Assembly: GCF_019331675.1 (NCBI RefSeq) | Contig: NZ_JAHBBJ010000010.1 | Span: forward strand, 46,728 to 110,727 | From: Bifidobacterium miconisargentati | GTDB lineage: Bacteria > Actinomycetota > Actinomycetes > Actinomycetales > Bifidobacteriaceae | Direction of reading: 5' to 3' | DNA length: 64,000 nucleotides | Shown: in pieces, positions 51,879 through 63,877 of the stretch | Position numbering within the stretch: position 1 is the first letter of the stretch | Layout: each line of letters opens with the position of its first letter | Notes under the pieces: generated by a model | Told to the model about the DNA's origin: nothing | Database searches by the model: none | The model's input: the letters and a program-made list of their open reading frames with translations, nothing else | Made by a program: the position numbers and the translations under genes

Positions 51879-54800
51879 GTGCCCACTGACAACCGTGAGG
51901 GTTTCGTCAACGGCGAAACCGATAATTCAACCGTATCCAATGCCGCTTCCGAGGCCGTCGCGGGCACCGAAAACACGGTGAACGCCGCTTCCTCCGCAAG
52001 CTCGGCATCCCAGCCGGCCGATTCCCCCGCCCCCGTGCGTCGCCGTCGTGGCGGTCGCCGCGTGGTGCGTGGCGCCGGTGCCGCCGGTGCCTCCCTCGAG
52101 CTGCAGGTCCAGGAGCATTCCGCCCGCACCGCGCCCCTGTTCGAGGCCCCCTCTCTGTCCGCCATCACCCAGGCCCAGACGAAGGACGATTCCGCGGCTC
52201 AGGACACCCCGTCCCGCCGTGCCGCCGAGGATGACGAGGCCGATATCCGTCCGGTTCGCCGTTCCCGTGTGCGCCGTGCCGCCGATTTCGAGGATGACGA
52301 CGAGCCGCGTCCGTCGCGCCGCTCCCGTCGTACCGCCGTGTTCGATGACGACTACGACGAGGATCGTCCGATTCGCCGTCGTTCCCGTCGTTCCGTCGAT
52401 TTCCGCGACGAGCATGACGAGCGCGACTTCCGTGATTCCCGTGACGATCGCACCCCCCGCGGCGACCACGAGGATTCCGCCGACGAGCGTCTGCTGGACG
52501 CCGTTGATTCCCTGCCGATCGGTGGCCATGACACGCCCCGTCGCGCCAAGCCGATGACCTCCCTGCTCTTCCAGGAGCCGGTGTTGCCCGCCGCACCCCT
52601 GCATGACGGCGATGAAACCGATTCCGCCGCCACCGACGATGACGATGACGAGCCGCGTCCGTCCCGTCGTTCCCGTCGTTCCCGCAACCAGTCTGATGAG
52701 GACTCCCGCCGTGCGGACGACCGCCGTGATTCCCGCGACGGTGCCGCCGACGACGAGGATGAGGACGACGATTCCGCGCGTCCATCCCGCCGCCGCTCCC
52801 GTCGCGCCAATCGCGATGACCGCGCCGAGCGTCCCGCGCGCGATGACCGTGACGATCAGGACTCCGGCGACGAGCATGACGAGAACGAAGGCGAGGAATC
52901 CGATTCCCGCCGCACCCGCCGTCGTGCCTCCGCGAACCAGGATCAGGGTCAGCAGAGCCAGCAAGGCCAGTCCGATTCGGACGAGTCCGCGGACGCCTCA
53001 GAATCGCGTCGTTCCCGCCGCTCCCGCCGTCTGAACGCCCAGGAGCGCCGTGCCGCTGCCGAAGTCGAGCAGATCGAGGAGGACCTCGAGCTGGACGACA
53101 TCGTCTACAACCCGATCGCCGAGGAGGATGGCGAGGATGAGGCCGATTCCGGCCGCACCCGTCGCCGTCGCCGTCGCCGCGGCTCCCGCAGCGAGGCCGC
53201 GTCCGCGTCCGGCGAGGAGGAGAACGCCGAGACCAACGCCGACGAGGACGCCCGTTCCCGTCGCCGCGAGGATCGTGACGAGGATGACGAGGAACAGACC
53301 GTCACCCGTCGCCGTCGCCGTCGCCGTGGCAAGGGCGGCGACAACGCCGACGACCAGAACGGCGAGCAGGTCATCCGCCGCTCCCGCAAACAGCAGTACA
53401 TCGACGAGATCACGGACGTGGAGGGCTCCACCCGTCTCGAGGCCAAGAAGCAGCGTCGCCGCGACAACCGCCGCGAACGCAGCCGCCAGTCCCAGCTCAT
53501 GGAGCAGGACTTCCTGGCCCGCCGCGAGAACGTGGACCGCCTCATGGTGGTGCGCGAACGCGACCATCACACCCAGATCTCCGTGGTCGAGGACAACGTG
53601 CTCGTGGAGCATTACGTCTCCGACATCCAGGAGGTCCAGACCGTCGGCAACATCTACCTCGGCCGCGTGCAGAACGTGCTGCCGAGCATGGAGGCCGCGT
53701 TCGTGGACATCGGTCAGGCCCGCAACGGCGTGCTGTACGCCGGCGAGGTCAACTGGGACGCCGCCCGCCTCGAAGGCCAGCCGCGCCGCATCGAGCTGGC
53801 GTTCAAGTCCGGCGACCCGGTGCTCGTGCAGGTCACCAAGGACCCGATCGGCCACAAGGGCGCCCGTCTGACCAGCCAGGTCACGCTCGCCGGCCGCTTC
53901 CTGGTGCTCGTGCCCTCCGGTGGCATGACCGGTGTGAGCCGCAAGCTGTCCGAGCGCGAACGTTCGCGCCTGAAGAACATCGTCTCCAAGATCGCCCCGA
54001 AGGACATGGGCGTGATCATCCGCACGGCCGCCGAGGGCGCCTCCGAGGACGCCATCGTCAAGGACCTCGAATCGCTGGTGCGCCAGTGGGAGCGCATCAA
54101 CGCCAAGCGTGAGGAGTTCTGGCACGGCCGTCGCCCGAAGCTGCTGCAGGGCGAGCCGGACGTGGCCATCCGCGTGGTGCGCGACATCTTCAACGACGAC
54201 TTCTCCAAGCTCATCGTGGAAGGTGACAAGGTCTACGACCGCATCGAGGAATACCTCGACACCATGGCCCCGGACCTCAAGGACAAGCTGGAGAAGTGGG
54301 ACCCGGCCGAGCACGAGGGCAAGGACGTGTTCGACAAGTGGCAGATCGACTCCCAGCTCAGGAAGGGCATGGAGCGCCAGGTCTACCTGCCCTCCGGCGG
54401 TTCCATCGTCATCGACCGCACCGAGGCCATGACCACCATCGACGTCAACACCGGCCGCTTCATCGGCAAGGGCAAGTCCCTGGAGGAGACGGTCACGCGC
54501 TGCAACTTGGAGGCCTCTGAGGAGATCGCCCGCCAGCTGCGCCTGCGCGACATCGGCGGCATGGTCATGATCGACTATGTGGACATGGTCATGCCCGCCA
54601 ACCGCGACCTGGTGCTGCGCCGCCTCATCGAATGCCTGGCACGCGACCGCACCAAGCATCAGGTGGCGGAGGTCACCTCGCTCGGCCTCGTGCAGATGAC
54701 GCGCAAGCGCATCGGCCAGGGTCTGGTCGAGGCGTTCTCGGAGGAATGCCCCACCTGCAAGGGCCGCGGCTTCATCCTCCACGACCAGCCCACGGTCTCG

Positions 54801-54980
54801 GCGGATTACGACGATCCGTACGCCCTGAGGGGCGGTGACCCGTTCGTCAAGACCAACAAGCATGGACGCGGCACCGCGCCGGCCCCCGAACCGGCTGGTT
54901 CCAGCCCGGACGTCAAGGCCAAGCTGGCGCAGATCGCCGCCGCCGCGGTCGCGGCGAACAACGCGGGGGAGGCGGCCTGA
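51879..54980 (+). CDS. rne: Ribonuclease E/G
   Basis: 1033 residues from the GTG at 51879 with GAGGAGC just upstream. The first ~530 residues are disordered and highly charged: runs of Arg-Arg-Ser-Arg alternating with Asp/Glu, probably an RNA/protein-binding scaffold placed N-terminal, unlike E. coli RNase E. The catalytic part follows: an S1-like segment ([24 protein letters not shown]), then Mg-binding aspartates D855 in TTIDVNTG and D899 in MIDYVDM, then the zinc-link CPTCKG (C957, C960). It starts mRNA decay and rRNA processing. It is next to rplU-rpmA, as in many actinobacteria. Confidence 0.94.
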   Translation: MPTDNREGFVNGETDNSTVSNAASEAVAGTENTVNAASSASSASQPADSPAPVRRRRGGRRVVRGAGAAGASLELQVQEHSARTAPLFEAPSLSAITQAQTKDDSAAQDTPSRRAAEDDEADIRPVRRSRVRRAADFEDDDEPRPSRRSRRTAVFDDDYDEDRPIRRRSRRSVDFRDEHDERDFRDSRDDRTPRGDHEDSADERLLDAVDSLPIGGHDTPRRAKPMTSLLFQEPVLPAAPLHDGDETDSAATDDDDDEPRPSRRSRRSRNQSDEDSRRADDRRDSRDGAADDEDEDDDSARPSRRRSRRANRDDRAERPARDDRDDQDSGDEHDENEGEESDSRRTRRRASANQDQGQQSQQGQSDSDESADASESRRSRRSRRLNAQERRAAAEVEQIEEDLELDDIVYNPIAEEDGEDEADSGRTRRRRRRRGSRSEAASASGEEENAETNADEDARSRRREDRDEDDEEQTVTRRRRRRRGKGGDNADDQNGEQVIRRSRKQQYIDEITDVEGSTRLEAKKQRRRDNRRERSRQSQLMEQDFLARRENVDRLMVVRERDHHTQISVVEDNVLVEHYVSDIQEVQTVGNIYLGRVQNVLPSMEAAFVDIGQARNGVLYAGEVNWDAARLEGQPRRIELAFKSGDPVLVQVTKDPIGHKGARLTSQVTLAGRFLVLVPSGGMTGVSRKLSERERSRLKNIVSKIAPKDMGVIIRTAAEGASEDAIVKDLESLVRQWERINAKREEFWHGRRPKLLQGEPDVAIRVVRDIFNDDFSKLIVEGDKVYDRIEEYLDTMAPDLKDKLEKWDPAEHEGKDVFDKWQIDSQLRKGMERQVYLPSGGSIVIDRTEAMTTIDVNTGRFIGKGKSLEETVTRCNLEASEEIARQLRLRDIGGMVMIDYVDMVMPANRDLVLRRLIECLARDRTKHQVAEVTSLGLVQMTRKRIGQGLVEAFSEECPTCKGRGFILHDQPTVSADYDDPYALRGGDPFVKTNKHGRGTAPAPEPAGSSPDVKAKLAQIAAAAVAANNAGEAA

Positions 54981-55040
54981 GTCCGGCCCCGCGTGGGCGG
55001 ACCATGGAACCAACCCTGAACTTCTAAAGTCTTGACGGTC

Positions 55041-55153
55041 GCAACACACCAGCCGGCAACGGTCCGGCATCAGCCGGTGCCGGACTGCGGTATCGGGCCG
55101 GCGCCAACCCGGCCAACCCGGCCGAAGAACCGGCGCGGGAGCTGGTGTGTTGC
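55041..55153 (+). terminator. Large branched hairpin after rne
   Basis: GCAACACACCAGC (55041-55053) pairs perfectly with GCTGGTGTGTTGC (55141-55153). The 87 nt between contain further GC-rich stems (CCGGCA...TGCCGG, GCCGGCGCC). No T-tract. It may end the rne transcript or be processed by the very enzyme encoded upstream. Confidence 0.5.
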
Positions 55154-55155
55154 GC

Positions 55156-55206
55156 TTGACACGCGGAACAAAATCATTTGATTTCGTCCGTGTGTAGGTG
55201 TAGATT
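55156..55206 (+). promoter_or_regulatory. Promoter region for rplU-rpmA
   Basis: Two candidates overlap: TTGACA (55156-55161) with TGATTT 17 bp on, and TTGATT (55178-55183) with TAGATT (55201-55206), also 17 bp spacing. The second puts the start about 68 nt before rplU. Confidence 0.5.
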
Positions 55207-55280
55207 CGAAACTCGGTGTCTGACCGCAGGCTCGGTGCGCGTTGGGCAAGCAAGCTTTCCAAAACATAAAAGGAATTACT

Positions 55281-55589
55281 ATGTACGCGATTGTGAAGGC
55301 CGGTGGCCATCAGGAAAAGGTCGAGGTTGGCGATACCATCCTCGTGAATCGTCTCGACGCCAAGAAGGGTGAGACCGTGGAGTTCCCGGTCGCCCTCGTG
55401 GTGGATGGCGCCAACGTCACGCTGGCCGCCGCCGATCTGGCTAAGGTGTCCGTCAAGGCTGAGGTCGTTGATGACGAGGCCAAGGGCCCGAAGATCAACA
55501 TCCAGAAGTACAAGAACAAGACCGGCGTTGCTCGTCGCAAGGGCCACCGCCAGCAGCTGACCGCCGTCAAGATCACGGCGATCGCCTGA
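55281..55589 (+). CDS. rplU: 50S ribosomal protein L21
   Basis: 102 residues from the ATG at 55281 with AAAAGGA upstream. Begins [18 protein letters not shown] and ends [20 protein letters not shown]; both are typical of L21 (GHRQ-x-T-KI signature). Part of the 50S subunit. rpmA follows after 22 bp, the near-universal pairing. Confidence 0.97.
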   Translation: MYAIVKAGGHQEKVEVGDTILVNRLDAKKGETVEFPVALVVDGANVTLAAADLAKVSVKAEVVDDEAKGPKINIQKYKNKTGVARRKGHRQQLTAVKITAIA

Positions 55590-55611
55590 GTCATAGAAAG
55601 GACCATGGATC

Positions 55612-57608
<1,997 letters not shown>

Positions 57609-57613
57609 TCTCG

Positions 57614-57660
57614 GCTCCCCTTGTGAGGGGAGCTGTCGGCGCAGCCGACTGAGGGGTAGT
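57614..57660 (+). repeat. Inner palindromic repeat, short form, between obgE and proB
   Basis: GGCTCCCCTTGTGAGGGGAG, GTCGGCGCAGCCGAC, GAGGGGTAG, beginning six bases after the obgE stop. Confidence 0.8.
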
Positions 57661-57734
57661 CTGCTCTCATCATGAGGTGGTACAGCCTCAACCGCCACCT
57701 TCGCGAAACAATCGACGCACATAATCGAGGAACC

Positions 57735-58868
57735 ATGAGCACTCCGAGTCAAGCCGAAGTCCGCCGGGCCATCGCCGGCGCGGGCACCATCGTCGTCAAG
57801 GTCGGTTCCAGTTCGCTGACGCAGCCGAGTGGTCATCTCGACCCCGGCAAACTCGACGCGCTGGCCGCCGCCCTGGCGCAGGTTCGGCTCATGGGCGCGC
57901 GTGTGGTGTTGGTCTCCTCCGGCGCCATCGCCGCCGGCTTCGGCCCGCTCGGCTTCGATTCCCGTCCCACGGACGTGGCCACCCAGCAGGCCACCGCGGC
58001 CGTGGGACAGGGCCTGCTCATGGCCCGTTACGAGACGGCGTTCGCCCGTTTCGGCATTCACGTGGGCCAGATCCTCATCACCGCGGAGGATACGATCCGC
58101 GCCACCCAGTACCGCAACGTGGAACGCACGCTGGACCGTCTGCTGGACCTCGGCGTGATTCCCATCATCAACGAGAACGATTCGCTGGCCTCCAACGAGA
58201 TCCGCTTCGGCGACAACGACCGGCTCTCCGCGCTCATGGCCAATCTCGTGCGTGCCGAGGCGCTGGTGCTGCTCACGGACGTGGACGCGCTGTACACCGC
58301 GCCGCCCTCGCAACCCGGCTCCCGTCGCATCGAATACGTGCCGAACGTCATCGACGCTCTGGGTGACGTGCAGGTTTCCGGTTCCGGCTCCAAAGTGGGC
58401 ACCGGCGGCATGGTCACCAAGCTGGAGGCCGCCCGCGTGGCCGCCGTCTCCGGCATCCCGACCGTGCTGACGTGCGCCTCGAACGCCGGTCCCGCGCTCA
58501 TGGGCGACCCGGTGGGCACCGTGTTCGCACCCGTCAAGGCCCGCGGTTCCGCCCGTCGCCTGTGGATCGGCTTCGCGGCCGACCCTCGAGGCTCCATCGT
58601 GGTCGACGCCGGCGCCGCCGAGGCGATTCGCGGCGGCCGTGCCTCGCTGCTGGCCGCCGGCGCGCTGGAGGTCCACGGCGACTTCTCCGCCGGCGACCCG
58701 GTGTGGGTGGACGCCGAATCCGGCGAACATCTGGCCCGCGGCCTGTCCGGTTTCGATTCCGAGGAGATTCCGCAGATGCTCGGCCGCAACACCGCCCAGC
58801 TCAAGCGATTCCTCGGGCCCCAGTACGCCCATCCCCTCGTCCACCGCGACAACCTCGTCCTCGTGTGA
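57735..58868 (+). CDS. proB: Glutamate 5-kinase
   Basis: First step of proline synthesis. 377 residues from the ATG at 57735 ([29 protein letters not shown]), with GAGGAA upstream. Amino acid kinase motifs: [74 protein letters not shown]-terminal PUA domain follows from about 280 ([35 protein letters not shown]). obgE-proB adjacency is common in Gram-positives. Confidence 0.95.
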   Translation: MSTPSQAEVRRAIAGAGTIVVKVGSSSLTQPSGHLDPGKLDALAAALAQVRLMGARVVLVSSGAIAAGFGPLGFDSRPTDVATQQATAAVGQGLLMARYETAFARFGIHVGQILITAEDTIRATQYRNVERTLDRLLDLGVIPIINENDSLASNEIRFGDNDRLSALMANLVRAEALVLLTDVDALYTAPPSQPGSRRIEYVPNVIDALGDVQVSGSGSKVGTGGMVTKLEAARVAAVSGIPTVLTCASNAGPALMGDPVGTVFAPVKARGSARRLWIGFAADPRGSIVVDAGAAEAIRGGRASLLAAGALEVHGDFSAGDPVWVDAESGEHLARGLSGFDSEEIPQMLGRNTAQLKRFLGPQYAHPLVHRDNLVLV

Positions 58869-58898
58869 CCCTGGCGTTTTCTCGCGCGGTAGTCCTAC

Positions 58899-58904
58899 CA
58901 TAAT
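58899..58904 (+). promoter_or_regulatory. -10 element for a leaderless aminotransferase transcript
   Basis: CATAAT ends five bases before the ATG at 58909, so transcription would begin at the start codon. No Shine-Dalgarno is present. No clear -35. Confidence 0.45.
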
Positions 58905-58908
58905 CACC

Positions 58909-60120
58909 ATGACTATGGCTGATTGGCAGACTCTCTCCGACCGTATCAACAATGTGGCACCGAGCGCTACGCTCGCCGTCGATTCCAAAGCCAAGGCAAT
59001 GAAGGCCGCCGGCTTGGACGTCATCGGCTTCGGCGCCGGCGAACCGAACTTCCCGACTCCCGCCAACGTGGTCAAGGCCGCGGCTGACGCTTGCCTGGAT
59101 CCGAAGAACTACAAGTACACGCCCACCCCGGGCCTGCCGGAACTGCGCGAGGCCATCGCGGCCAAGGTGCTGCGTGACTCCGGCTACGAGATCACCCCCG
59201 ACCAGGTGGTGGTGACCAACGGCGGCAAGCAGGCCGTCTACGAATCCTTCCAGATCCTGCTCAACGATGGCGACGAGGTCATCATCCCCACCCCGTACTG
59301 GACCAGCTACCCCGAGGCCGTCAAGCTCGCCGGCGGCGTGCCCGTCGAAGTGTTCGCGGGCGCGGACGTGAACTTCGAGCCGTCCCTGGAGGCCTTGGAG
59401 GCCGCCCGTACCGAGCGCACGAAGGCCATCATCGTCAATTCCCCGAACAACCCGACCGGCGCCGTGTGGAAGCCGGAGACCGTGGAGGCCATCGGCCGCT
59501 GGGCCGTGGAGCACCACATCTGGATCATCTCCGATGAGATCTACGAGCACCTGAACTACGACGATGCCCACACCACGTACATCGGCGCCGCCGTGCCCGA
59601 ATGCCGCGACCAGCTGCTCGTGCTCAACGGCGTCGCCAAGACCTACGCCATGCCTGGCTGGCGCGTGGGCTGGATGATCGCCCCGGCCGCCGTGGCCAAG
59701 GCCGCCACCAAGCTGCAGGGCCACATGACCTCCAACGTGGCGAACGTCTCCCAGCGTGCCGCCCTGGCCGCCGTGGCCGGTCCCCTGGACGAGGTCTACG
59801 AGATGCGCAAGGCCTTCGACGTGCGCCGCCGCGCCATCGTGGCCGCCCTGAACGACATCGAGGGTGTCAATTGCCCGACCCCGACCGGCGCGTTCTACGC
59901 CTTCGCGGACATCACCGCCCTGCTGGGCAAGCCGCTCGGCCCCAACGGCACCGTGTGCGCCACCTCCGCCGACTTCGCCGCCGCCCTGCTGGACGAGGCC
60001 CATGTGGCCGCCGTTCCCGGCGAAGCCTTTGGCGCTCCCGGCTACCTCCGCTTCTCCTACGCCCTCGCCGACGAAGACCTCGCCGAAGGCATGCGTCGTA
60101 TGAAGGAATGGGTCGAATAG
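58909..60120 (+). CDS. Class I/II pyridoxal-phosphate aminotransferase (aspartate aminotransferase type)
   Basis: 403 residues from the ATG at 58909 ([31 protein letters not shown]); the second ATG six bases on is an alternative. Fold type I motifs: [51 protein letters not shown] and the PLP Lys K244 in [18 protein letters not shown]-terminal Arg in YLRFSYAL binds the substrate carboxylate. It resembles AspC of subgroup Ib, linking oxaloacetate and aspartate; that would feed the lysine/threonine genes in the window. Confidence 0.9.
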   Translation: MTMADWQTLSDRINNVAPSATLAVDSKAKAMKAAGLDVIGFGAGEPNFPTPANVVKAAADACLDPKNYKYTPTPGLPELREAIAAKVLRDSGYEITPDQVVVTNGGKQAVYESFQILLNDGDEVIIPTPYWTSYPEAVKLAGGVPVEVFAGADVNFEPSLEALEAARTERTKAIIVNSPNNPTGAVWKPETVEAIGRWAVEHHIWIISDEIYEHLNYDDAHTTYIGAAVPECRDQLLVLNGVAKTYAMPGWRVGWMIAPAAVAKAATKLQGHMTSNVANVSQRAALAAVAGPLDEVYEMRKAFDVRRRAIVAALNDIEGVNCPTPTGAFYAFADITALLGKPLGPNGTVCATSADFAAALLDEAHVAAVPGEAFGAPGYLRFSYALADEDLAEGMRRMKEWVE

Positions 60121-60156
60121 ATTTTATAAGACACGCCGATGCCTCCACGCATCACC

Positions 60157-60188
60157 ACAGCCGCTCAGCCCTTGTGCCGGGCGGCTGT
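60157..60188 (+). terminator. Hairpin after the aminotransferase gene
   Basis: ACAGCCGC (60157-60164) pairs with GCGGCTGT (60181-60188) across a 16-nt loop; only a short T-run follows. Confidence 0.55.
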
Positions 60189-60234
60189 TCGCGTATTCGG
60201 CAACGTTTCTCGGCCTGCTCATCCAACACGCGAT

Positions 60235-60263
60235 TTGCCATAATCCGCGGCACCCGCTAATAT
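60235..60263 (+). promoter_or_regulatory. Promoter for tRNA-Trp (and probably secE-nusG)
   Basis: TTGCCA (60235-60240), 17-bp spacer, TAATAT (60258-60263). It is close to consensus and gives a start near 60270, about 60 nt before the tRNA. Confidence 0.7.
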
Positions 60264-60330
60264 GTCGATTCGGCGGTTTCGCCATGGCGAAGCGTTCTCT
60301 ACGGAATGCACGCCGAGGTGGATTTCACCT

Positions 60331-60406
60331 AGGGAAGTGGCGCAATTGGTAGCGCAACGGTCTCCAAAACCGTAGGTTGTGGGTTCGAGTCCCGCCTTCC
60401 CTGCCA
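60331..60406 (+). tRNA. tRNA-Trp (anticodon CCA)
   Basis: 76 nt including an encoded CCA. The acceptor stem AGGGAAG (60331-60337) pairs with CTTCCCT (60396-60402), then G discriminator and CCA. The anticodon loop reads CTCCAAA, and the T-arm GTGGGTTCGAGTCCCGC is standard. It lies before secE, a conserved actinobacterial arrangement. Confidence 0.96.
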
Positions 60407-60445
60407 AGTCTTTCGATAATCAAGTAGCTGACGCGAGGTACAGGA

Positions 60446-60673
60446 ATGGCTAAGACGAGCAACAGTGAAAAGGCAGTCAAGCCGAATGTCTTCATGCGTA
60501 TCGGTCTGTTCATCAAGCAGATCGTCGACGAGCTTCGCAAGGTCGTGACCCCCACTGCCAAGGAACTGTTCTTCTGGTCTCTGGCCGTGTTCATCTTCGT
60601 GCTGCTGCTGATGGCCCTGGTCACGGGCATGGACTTCGGTCTGGGCAAGCTCGTGCTCTGGGTGTTCGGCTGA
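60446..60673 (+). CDS. secE: Preprotein translocase subunit SecE
   Basis: 75 residues: a short basic N-terminus (MAKTSNSEKAVKPNVFMRIG), the amphipathic helix FIKQIVDELRKVVTPTAKELFFW that is the SecE signature, and one membrane helix (LAVFIFVLLLMALVTGM). It clamps SecY in the inner-membrane translocon. nusG follows by 30 bp. Confidence 0.95.
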   Translation: MAKTSNSEKAVKPNVFMRIGLFIKQIVDELRKVVTPTAKELFFWSLAVFIFVLLLMALVTGMDFGLGKLVLWVFG

Positions 60674-60703
60674 TCCGTACAACCTGAAGGTGAATGACAA
60701 CGC

Positions 60704-61573
60704 ATGAGTGATGAACTGAATCTCGAGAACCTCGACGCCGTCGCGCCCACCGAGGAACCCGCTGCTGAAGCTTCCGAAGCTCCTGCCGCCGAAGAACCGG
60801 CTGTCGAGGCCGAGCCGGCCGCTGCAGCCGAGGCTGAAACCGAAGGTTCCGCTGAACCTGAAGCTCCCGTTGCCGAAACTTCGGCTGCTCCCGTCGTCTC
60901 TTTCGATGACGATGAGGACACCGAGATCAACGAGTCCGAGCAGGCCGAAGAGACCGATGCCGGTCAGCAGGCCGTCGACGAATTCTCCAAGTCTTTGCGC
61001 ACCCTTGAGGGCAAGTGGTACGTGCTGCACACCTACTCCGGCTACGAGAAGCGTGTGAAGACCAACATCGAGTCCCGTGTGGCCTCCTTCGGTATGGAAG
61101 ACCAGATCTTCCAGGTCGAGGTGCCCATGGAAGAGGTCGAGAAGCACACCGAAAAGGGCAAGAAGGTCATCACCCGCGTGCGTGTTCCGGGCTATGTGCT
61201 CATTCGCATGTGGCCGGACGAGAACGCCCGCCGTGTGGTCCGTGAGACCGAAGGCGTGACCGGCTTCGTCGGCCCCACCAAGGATCCGGCTCCGCTTTCC
61301 CGTAAGGAAGTCGTCCAGATGATGGCTCCGATGATTGCTTCCGAGGCACTCAAGGCCGCTGGCGACAAGCCGGCCGCCGCCAAGAAGCGCACCGTCGAGG
61401 TCTCCTACTCCGTGGGCGATCAGGTCACCGTCACCGACGGTCCGTTCGCCACCATGGCCGCCGTCGTCTCCGATGTGGAGCCCACCACCCAGAAGCTCAC
61501 CGTGCTCGTGTCCATCTTCGGCCGCGATACGCCGGTGGAGCTTGGCTTCAACCAGGTCCAAAAACTCGACTGA
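60704..61573 (+). CDS. nusG: Transcription termination/antitermination factor NusG
   Basis: 289 residues. An acidic Ala/Glu/Pro-rich tail covers about residues 1-100, then comes the NGN domain ([71 protein letters not shown]) and a C-terminal KOW domain ([54 protein letters not shown]). It binds RNA polymerase and links it to Rho or ribosomes. The long acidic N-terminus is typical of actinobacterial NusG. Confidence 0.95.
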   Translation: MSDELNLENLDAVAPTEEPAAEASEAPAAEEPAVEAEPAAAAEAETEGSAEPEAPVAETSAAPVVSFDDDEDTEINESEQAEETDAGQQAVDEFSKSLRTLEGKWYVLHTYSGYEKRVKTNIESRVASFGMEDQIFQVEVPMEEVEKHTEKGKKVITRVRVPGYVLIRMWPDENARRVVRETEGVTGFVGPTKDPAPLSRKEVVQMMAPMIASEALKAAGDKPAAAKKRTVEVSYSVGDQVTVTDGPFATMAAVVSDVEPTTQKLTVLVSIFGRDTPVELGFNQVQKLD

Positions 61574-61683
61574 CGCACAATGATGGAGCGCCTTCCGCGT
61601 TGCTCCTCAGTCGCGGTACCTTCGTACGCCTTCGGTTTCGGACGGCGTTCTCCGCACGCGCCGACGAATTTCAGAACCTTTCT

Positions 61684-61713
61684 AAAGCCCGACCCAGTGG
61701 TCGGGCTTTTTTG
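61684..61713 (+). terminator. Terminator after nusG
   Basis: AAAGCCCGAC and GTCGGGCTTT form the stem, followed by TTTTGT. It separates secE-nusG from rplKA, which therefore need their own promoter. Confidence 0.88.
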
Positions 61714-61946
61714 TATTGTCATGCATGGTCGGCGTGTTGTCCTGGTGGCCCCGCATAATAGGAAAGCTTGTGTCTGGAGGGAAGACCCGCTAGCACAGCA
61801 CAGCAATATAAGTTGCGGGAGGAGACCGCCCGCGGCACCAACCCCTTGCCATGTACGGAAAAATAACGAGTCAAGACCGCACATGATGGGAGCGGGACCG
61901 CCGACGGCGACCATTTGAACCGCGTTATAGAAAGAAGAACCATAAT
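61714..61946 (+). promoter_or_regulatory. Leader region of rplKA
   Basis: No gene. CATAAT at 61754-61759 is a possible -10; a -35 is unclear. The stretch 61800-61920 is GC-rich and can pair with itself (GGGAGGAGACCGCCCGCGG, GGGAGCGGGACCGCC). AGAAAGAAG provides the ribosome site for rplK. Confidence 0.35.
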
Positions 61947-62378
61947 ATGGCTCCCAAGAAGAAAGTCTCAGCGCTGATCAAGCTGCAGATTCAGGCAGGC
62001 AAGGCCAACCCGGCCCCGCCGCTGGGTCCGGCCCTCGGCTCCCATGGCGTGAACATCATGGACTTCTGCAAGGCGTACAACGCCCAGACGCAGGACAAGA
62101 TGGGCCAGGTCATCCCGGTCGAGATCACCGTTTACGAGGATCGCTCCTTCACCTTCGTTCTCAAGACCCCGCCGGCCGCGGCTCTGCTCAAGAAGGCCGC
62201 CGGCATCGAGAAGGGCACCGAGAACCCGCTGACCCACAAGGTCGGTTCGGTCACCAAGGCGCAGGTTCGCGAGATCGCTGAGACCAAGATGGAAGATCTG
62301 TCTGCTCGCGACATCGAGGCCGGCATGAAGATCATCGAGGGCACCGCTCGCTCGATGGGCATCACGGTTACGGACTGA
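61947..62378 (+). CDS. rplK: 50S ribosomal protein L11
   Basis: 143 residues: [48 protein letters not shown], with the conserved proline-rich hinge and the C-terminal rRNA-binding domain ([15 protein letters not shown]...[33 protein letters not shown]). Part of the GTPase-associated centre; target of thiostrepton. rplA follows by 15 bp. Confidence 0.97.
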   Translation: MAPKKKVSALIKLQIQAGKANPAPPLGPALGSHGVNIMDFCKAYNAQTQDKMGQVIPVEITVYEDRSFTFVLKTPPAAALLKKAAGIEKGTENPLTHKVGSVTKAQVREIAETKMEDLSARDIEAGMKIIEGTARSMGITVTD

Positions 62379-62393
62379 TAAGGAGATAGACAG

Positions 62394-63086
62394 ATGGTAA
62401 AGCGTTCCAAGAAGTACCGCGAAGCCGCTGAGCGCGTCGATCGCAACAACCTCTACACCGCCAACGAGGCCATCGCTCTGCTCAAGAGCATGCCCTCCTA
62501 CAACTTCGACCAGACCGTCGAGGCTGTGTTCCGTCTGAACGTCGACCCGCGCAAGGCCGACCAGCTGGTTCGCGGCACCGTGAACCTGCCCCACGGCACT
62601 GGTAAGACCGCCAAGGTCCTCGTGTTCGCCCGTGGCCCGAAGGCCACCGAGGCCACCGAGGCCGGCGCCGACATCGTCGGTGATGACGACCTGATCGCCA
62701 AGGTTCAGGGCGGCTTCCTCGACTTCGACGCCGTGGTCGCTACTCCGGACATGATGGGCAAGGTCGGCCGCCTCGGTCGTGTGCTCGGTCCGCGTGGCCT
62801 CATGCCGAACCCGAAGACCGGCACCGTGACCATGGACGTCACCAAGGCCGTCAAGGACATCAAGGGCGGCAAGATCGAGTTCCGCGTCGACAAGAACGGC
62901 AACCTCTCCTTCCTCATCGGCAAGATGAGCTTCGACGAGGCCGCTCTGGACGAGAACTTCAAGGCTGTGGCCGACGAGGTCAAGCGTCTCAAGCCTGCCA
63001 CCGTGAAGGGCCGTTACCTGACCAAGGCGACCATCACCTCCACGATGAACCCGGGCGTTCCGGTCGATCCGAACACCCTGGCCTGA
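62394..63086 (+). CDS. rplA: 50S ribosomal protein L1
   Basis: 230 residues beginning [32 protein letters not shown]1 signatures: [30 protein letters not shown] and the C-terminal [22 protein letters not shown] precedes the start. It binds 23S rRNA at the L1 stalk and often represses its own operon. Confidence 0.97.
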   Translation: MVKRSKKYREAAERVDRNNLYTANEAIALLKSMPSYNFDQTVEAVFRLNVDPRKADQLVRGTVNLPHGTGKTAKVLVFARGPKATEATEAGADIVGDDDLIAKVQGGFLDFDAVVATPDMMGKVGRLGRVLGPRGLMPNPKTGTVTMDVTKAVKDIKGGKIEFRVDKNGNLSFLIGKMSFDEAALDENFKAVADEVKRLKPATVKGRYLTKATITSTMNPGVPVDPNTLA

Positions 63087-63112
63087 GTAAGGCTCTAGCT
63101 GCATAGCTACCT

Positions 63113-63147
63113 AAAGGGGACTTCCCGTCAAGGGAAGTCCCCTTTTT
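63113..63147 (+). terminator. Terminator after rplA
   Basis: A perfect 14-bp stem, AAAGGGGACTTCCC (63113-63126) with GGGAAGTCCCCTTT (63132-63145), loop GTCAA, followed by TT. Confidence 0.93.
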
Positions 63148-63151
63148 GCAT

Positions 63152-63275
63152 GGCTCTGTTAAACCAAGATTGACATGGCCCTTATTCTTGGCTCCCCTTG
63201 TCAGGGGAGCTGTCGGCGAAGCCGACTGAGGGGTAGCCAGACATGGATTCATGTCAATCTTGGTTTAACAGAGCC
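63152..63275. mobile_element. MITE-like element, short form, just after the rplA terminator
   Basis: 124 bp with well-preserved ends (GGCTCTGTTAAACCAAGAT and complement) and the 47-nt inner repeat at 63190-63236. Flanks TTTTGCAT and TTTTGATG agree only in the first five bases, so the duplication is decayed or the copy arose otherwise. It starts in the T-run of the terminator. Confidence 0.78.
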
Positions 63276-63579
63276 TTTTGATGTGACTGAGCCTTTGCAT
63301 GCCCATTTCCCGATGCGTCGGCAACGACTTGCGGAACGTCGCGGCTGCAGAAGTATCCAAGTTATCGATTCATATTCGGTATCGGTGTCATTACAACAAC
63401 CGGAGTCAGTGAACCAACGATGAATTCTCGTGACATGCCGATGAACAGGTGAGTGGTGTTACTCCCCAGCAATGCAAAGAGGGATATTCTGATATCAGAA
63501 CAGCGTTTGAAGGCTGTTTGCGACACGCCGAAGGAACCGCGTCATAAAGCCGATTCCTCGGGTTCTTGCGCGCCTTGAT
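63276..63579. other. Non-coding region upstream of the rrn promoter
   Basis: About 300 bp with no gene and lower GC than the surroundings. Short inverted repeats such as GATATTCTGATATC (63482-63495) are present; nothing else recognised. Confidence 0.4.
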
Positions 63580-63608
63580 TTGCGCGAATCGCAATGACCG
63601 TGTAAGTT
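63580..63608 (+). promoter_or_regulatory. Candidate rrn promoter
   Basis: TTGCGC (63580-63585), 17-bp spacer, TAAGTT (63603-63608), about 260 nt before the 16S gene. A TTTATA near 63711-63716 may mark a second start. Confidence 0.4.
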
Positions 63609-63677
63609 TATCTCTTGCTGCCGCTCAGCGAGTGGTTCTCTGCTTCAGAGAGTTGCTCGGTGGATGTGTGGTGGTGG

Positions 63678-63690
63678 TTTGAGAACTCAA
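63678..63690 (+). promoter_or_regulatory. Actinobacterial rrn leader motif (BoxA-like)
   Basis: TTTGAGAACTCAA followed by GAGCGTGTTTG. Close variants (TTTGAGAACTCAA...GTGTTTG) are conserved in actinobacterial rrn leaders, where they are associated with antitermination and processing. Confidence 0.55.
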
Positions 63691-63877
63691 GAGCGTGTTT
63701 GTACTACTTCTTTATAGTCAATGATTGCCAGTATGCCTCAAGCCCGGCCTTGTTTTGGTTGGGTTCCCTGGGAGGGGTTGAATTGGGGCGTGGTTTTTGT
63801 GAGTGTGTCCTTTTCCTTAAAAGGATTGCTTGTCAATTTTGTTTTTGAGAGTCATCTATTGGCTTCTCTGCATTGTT

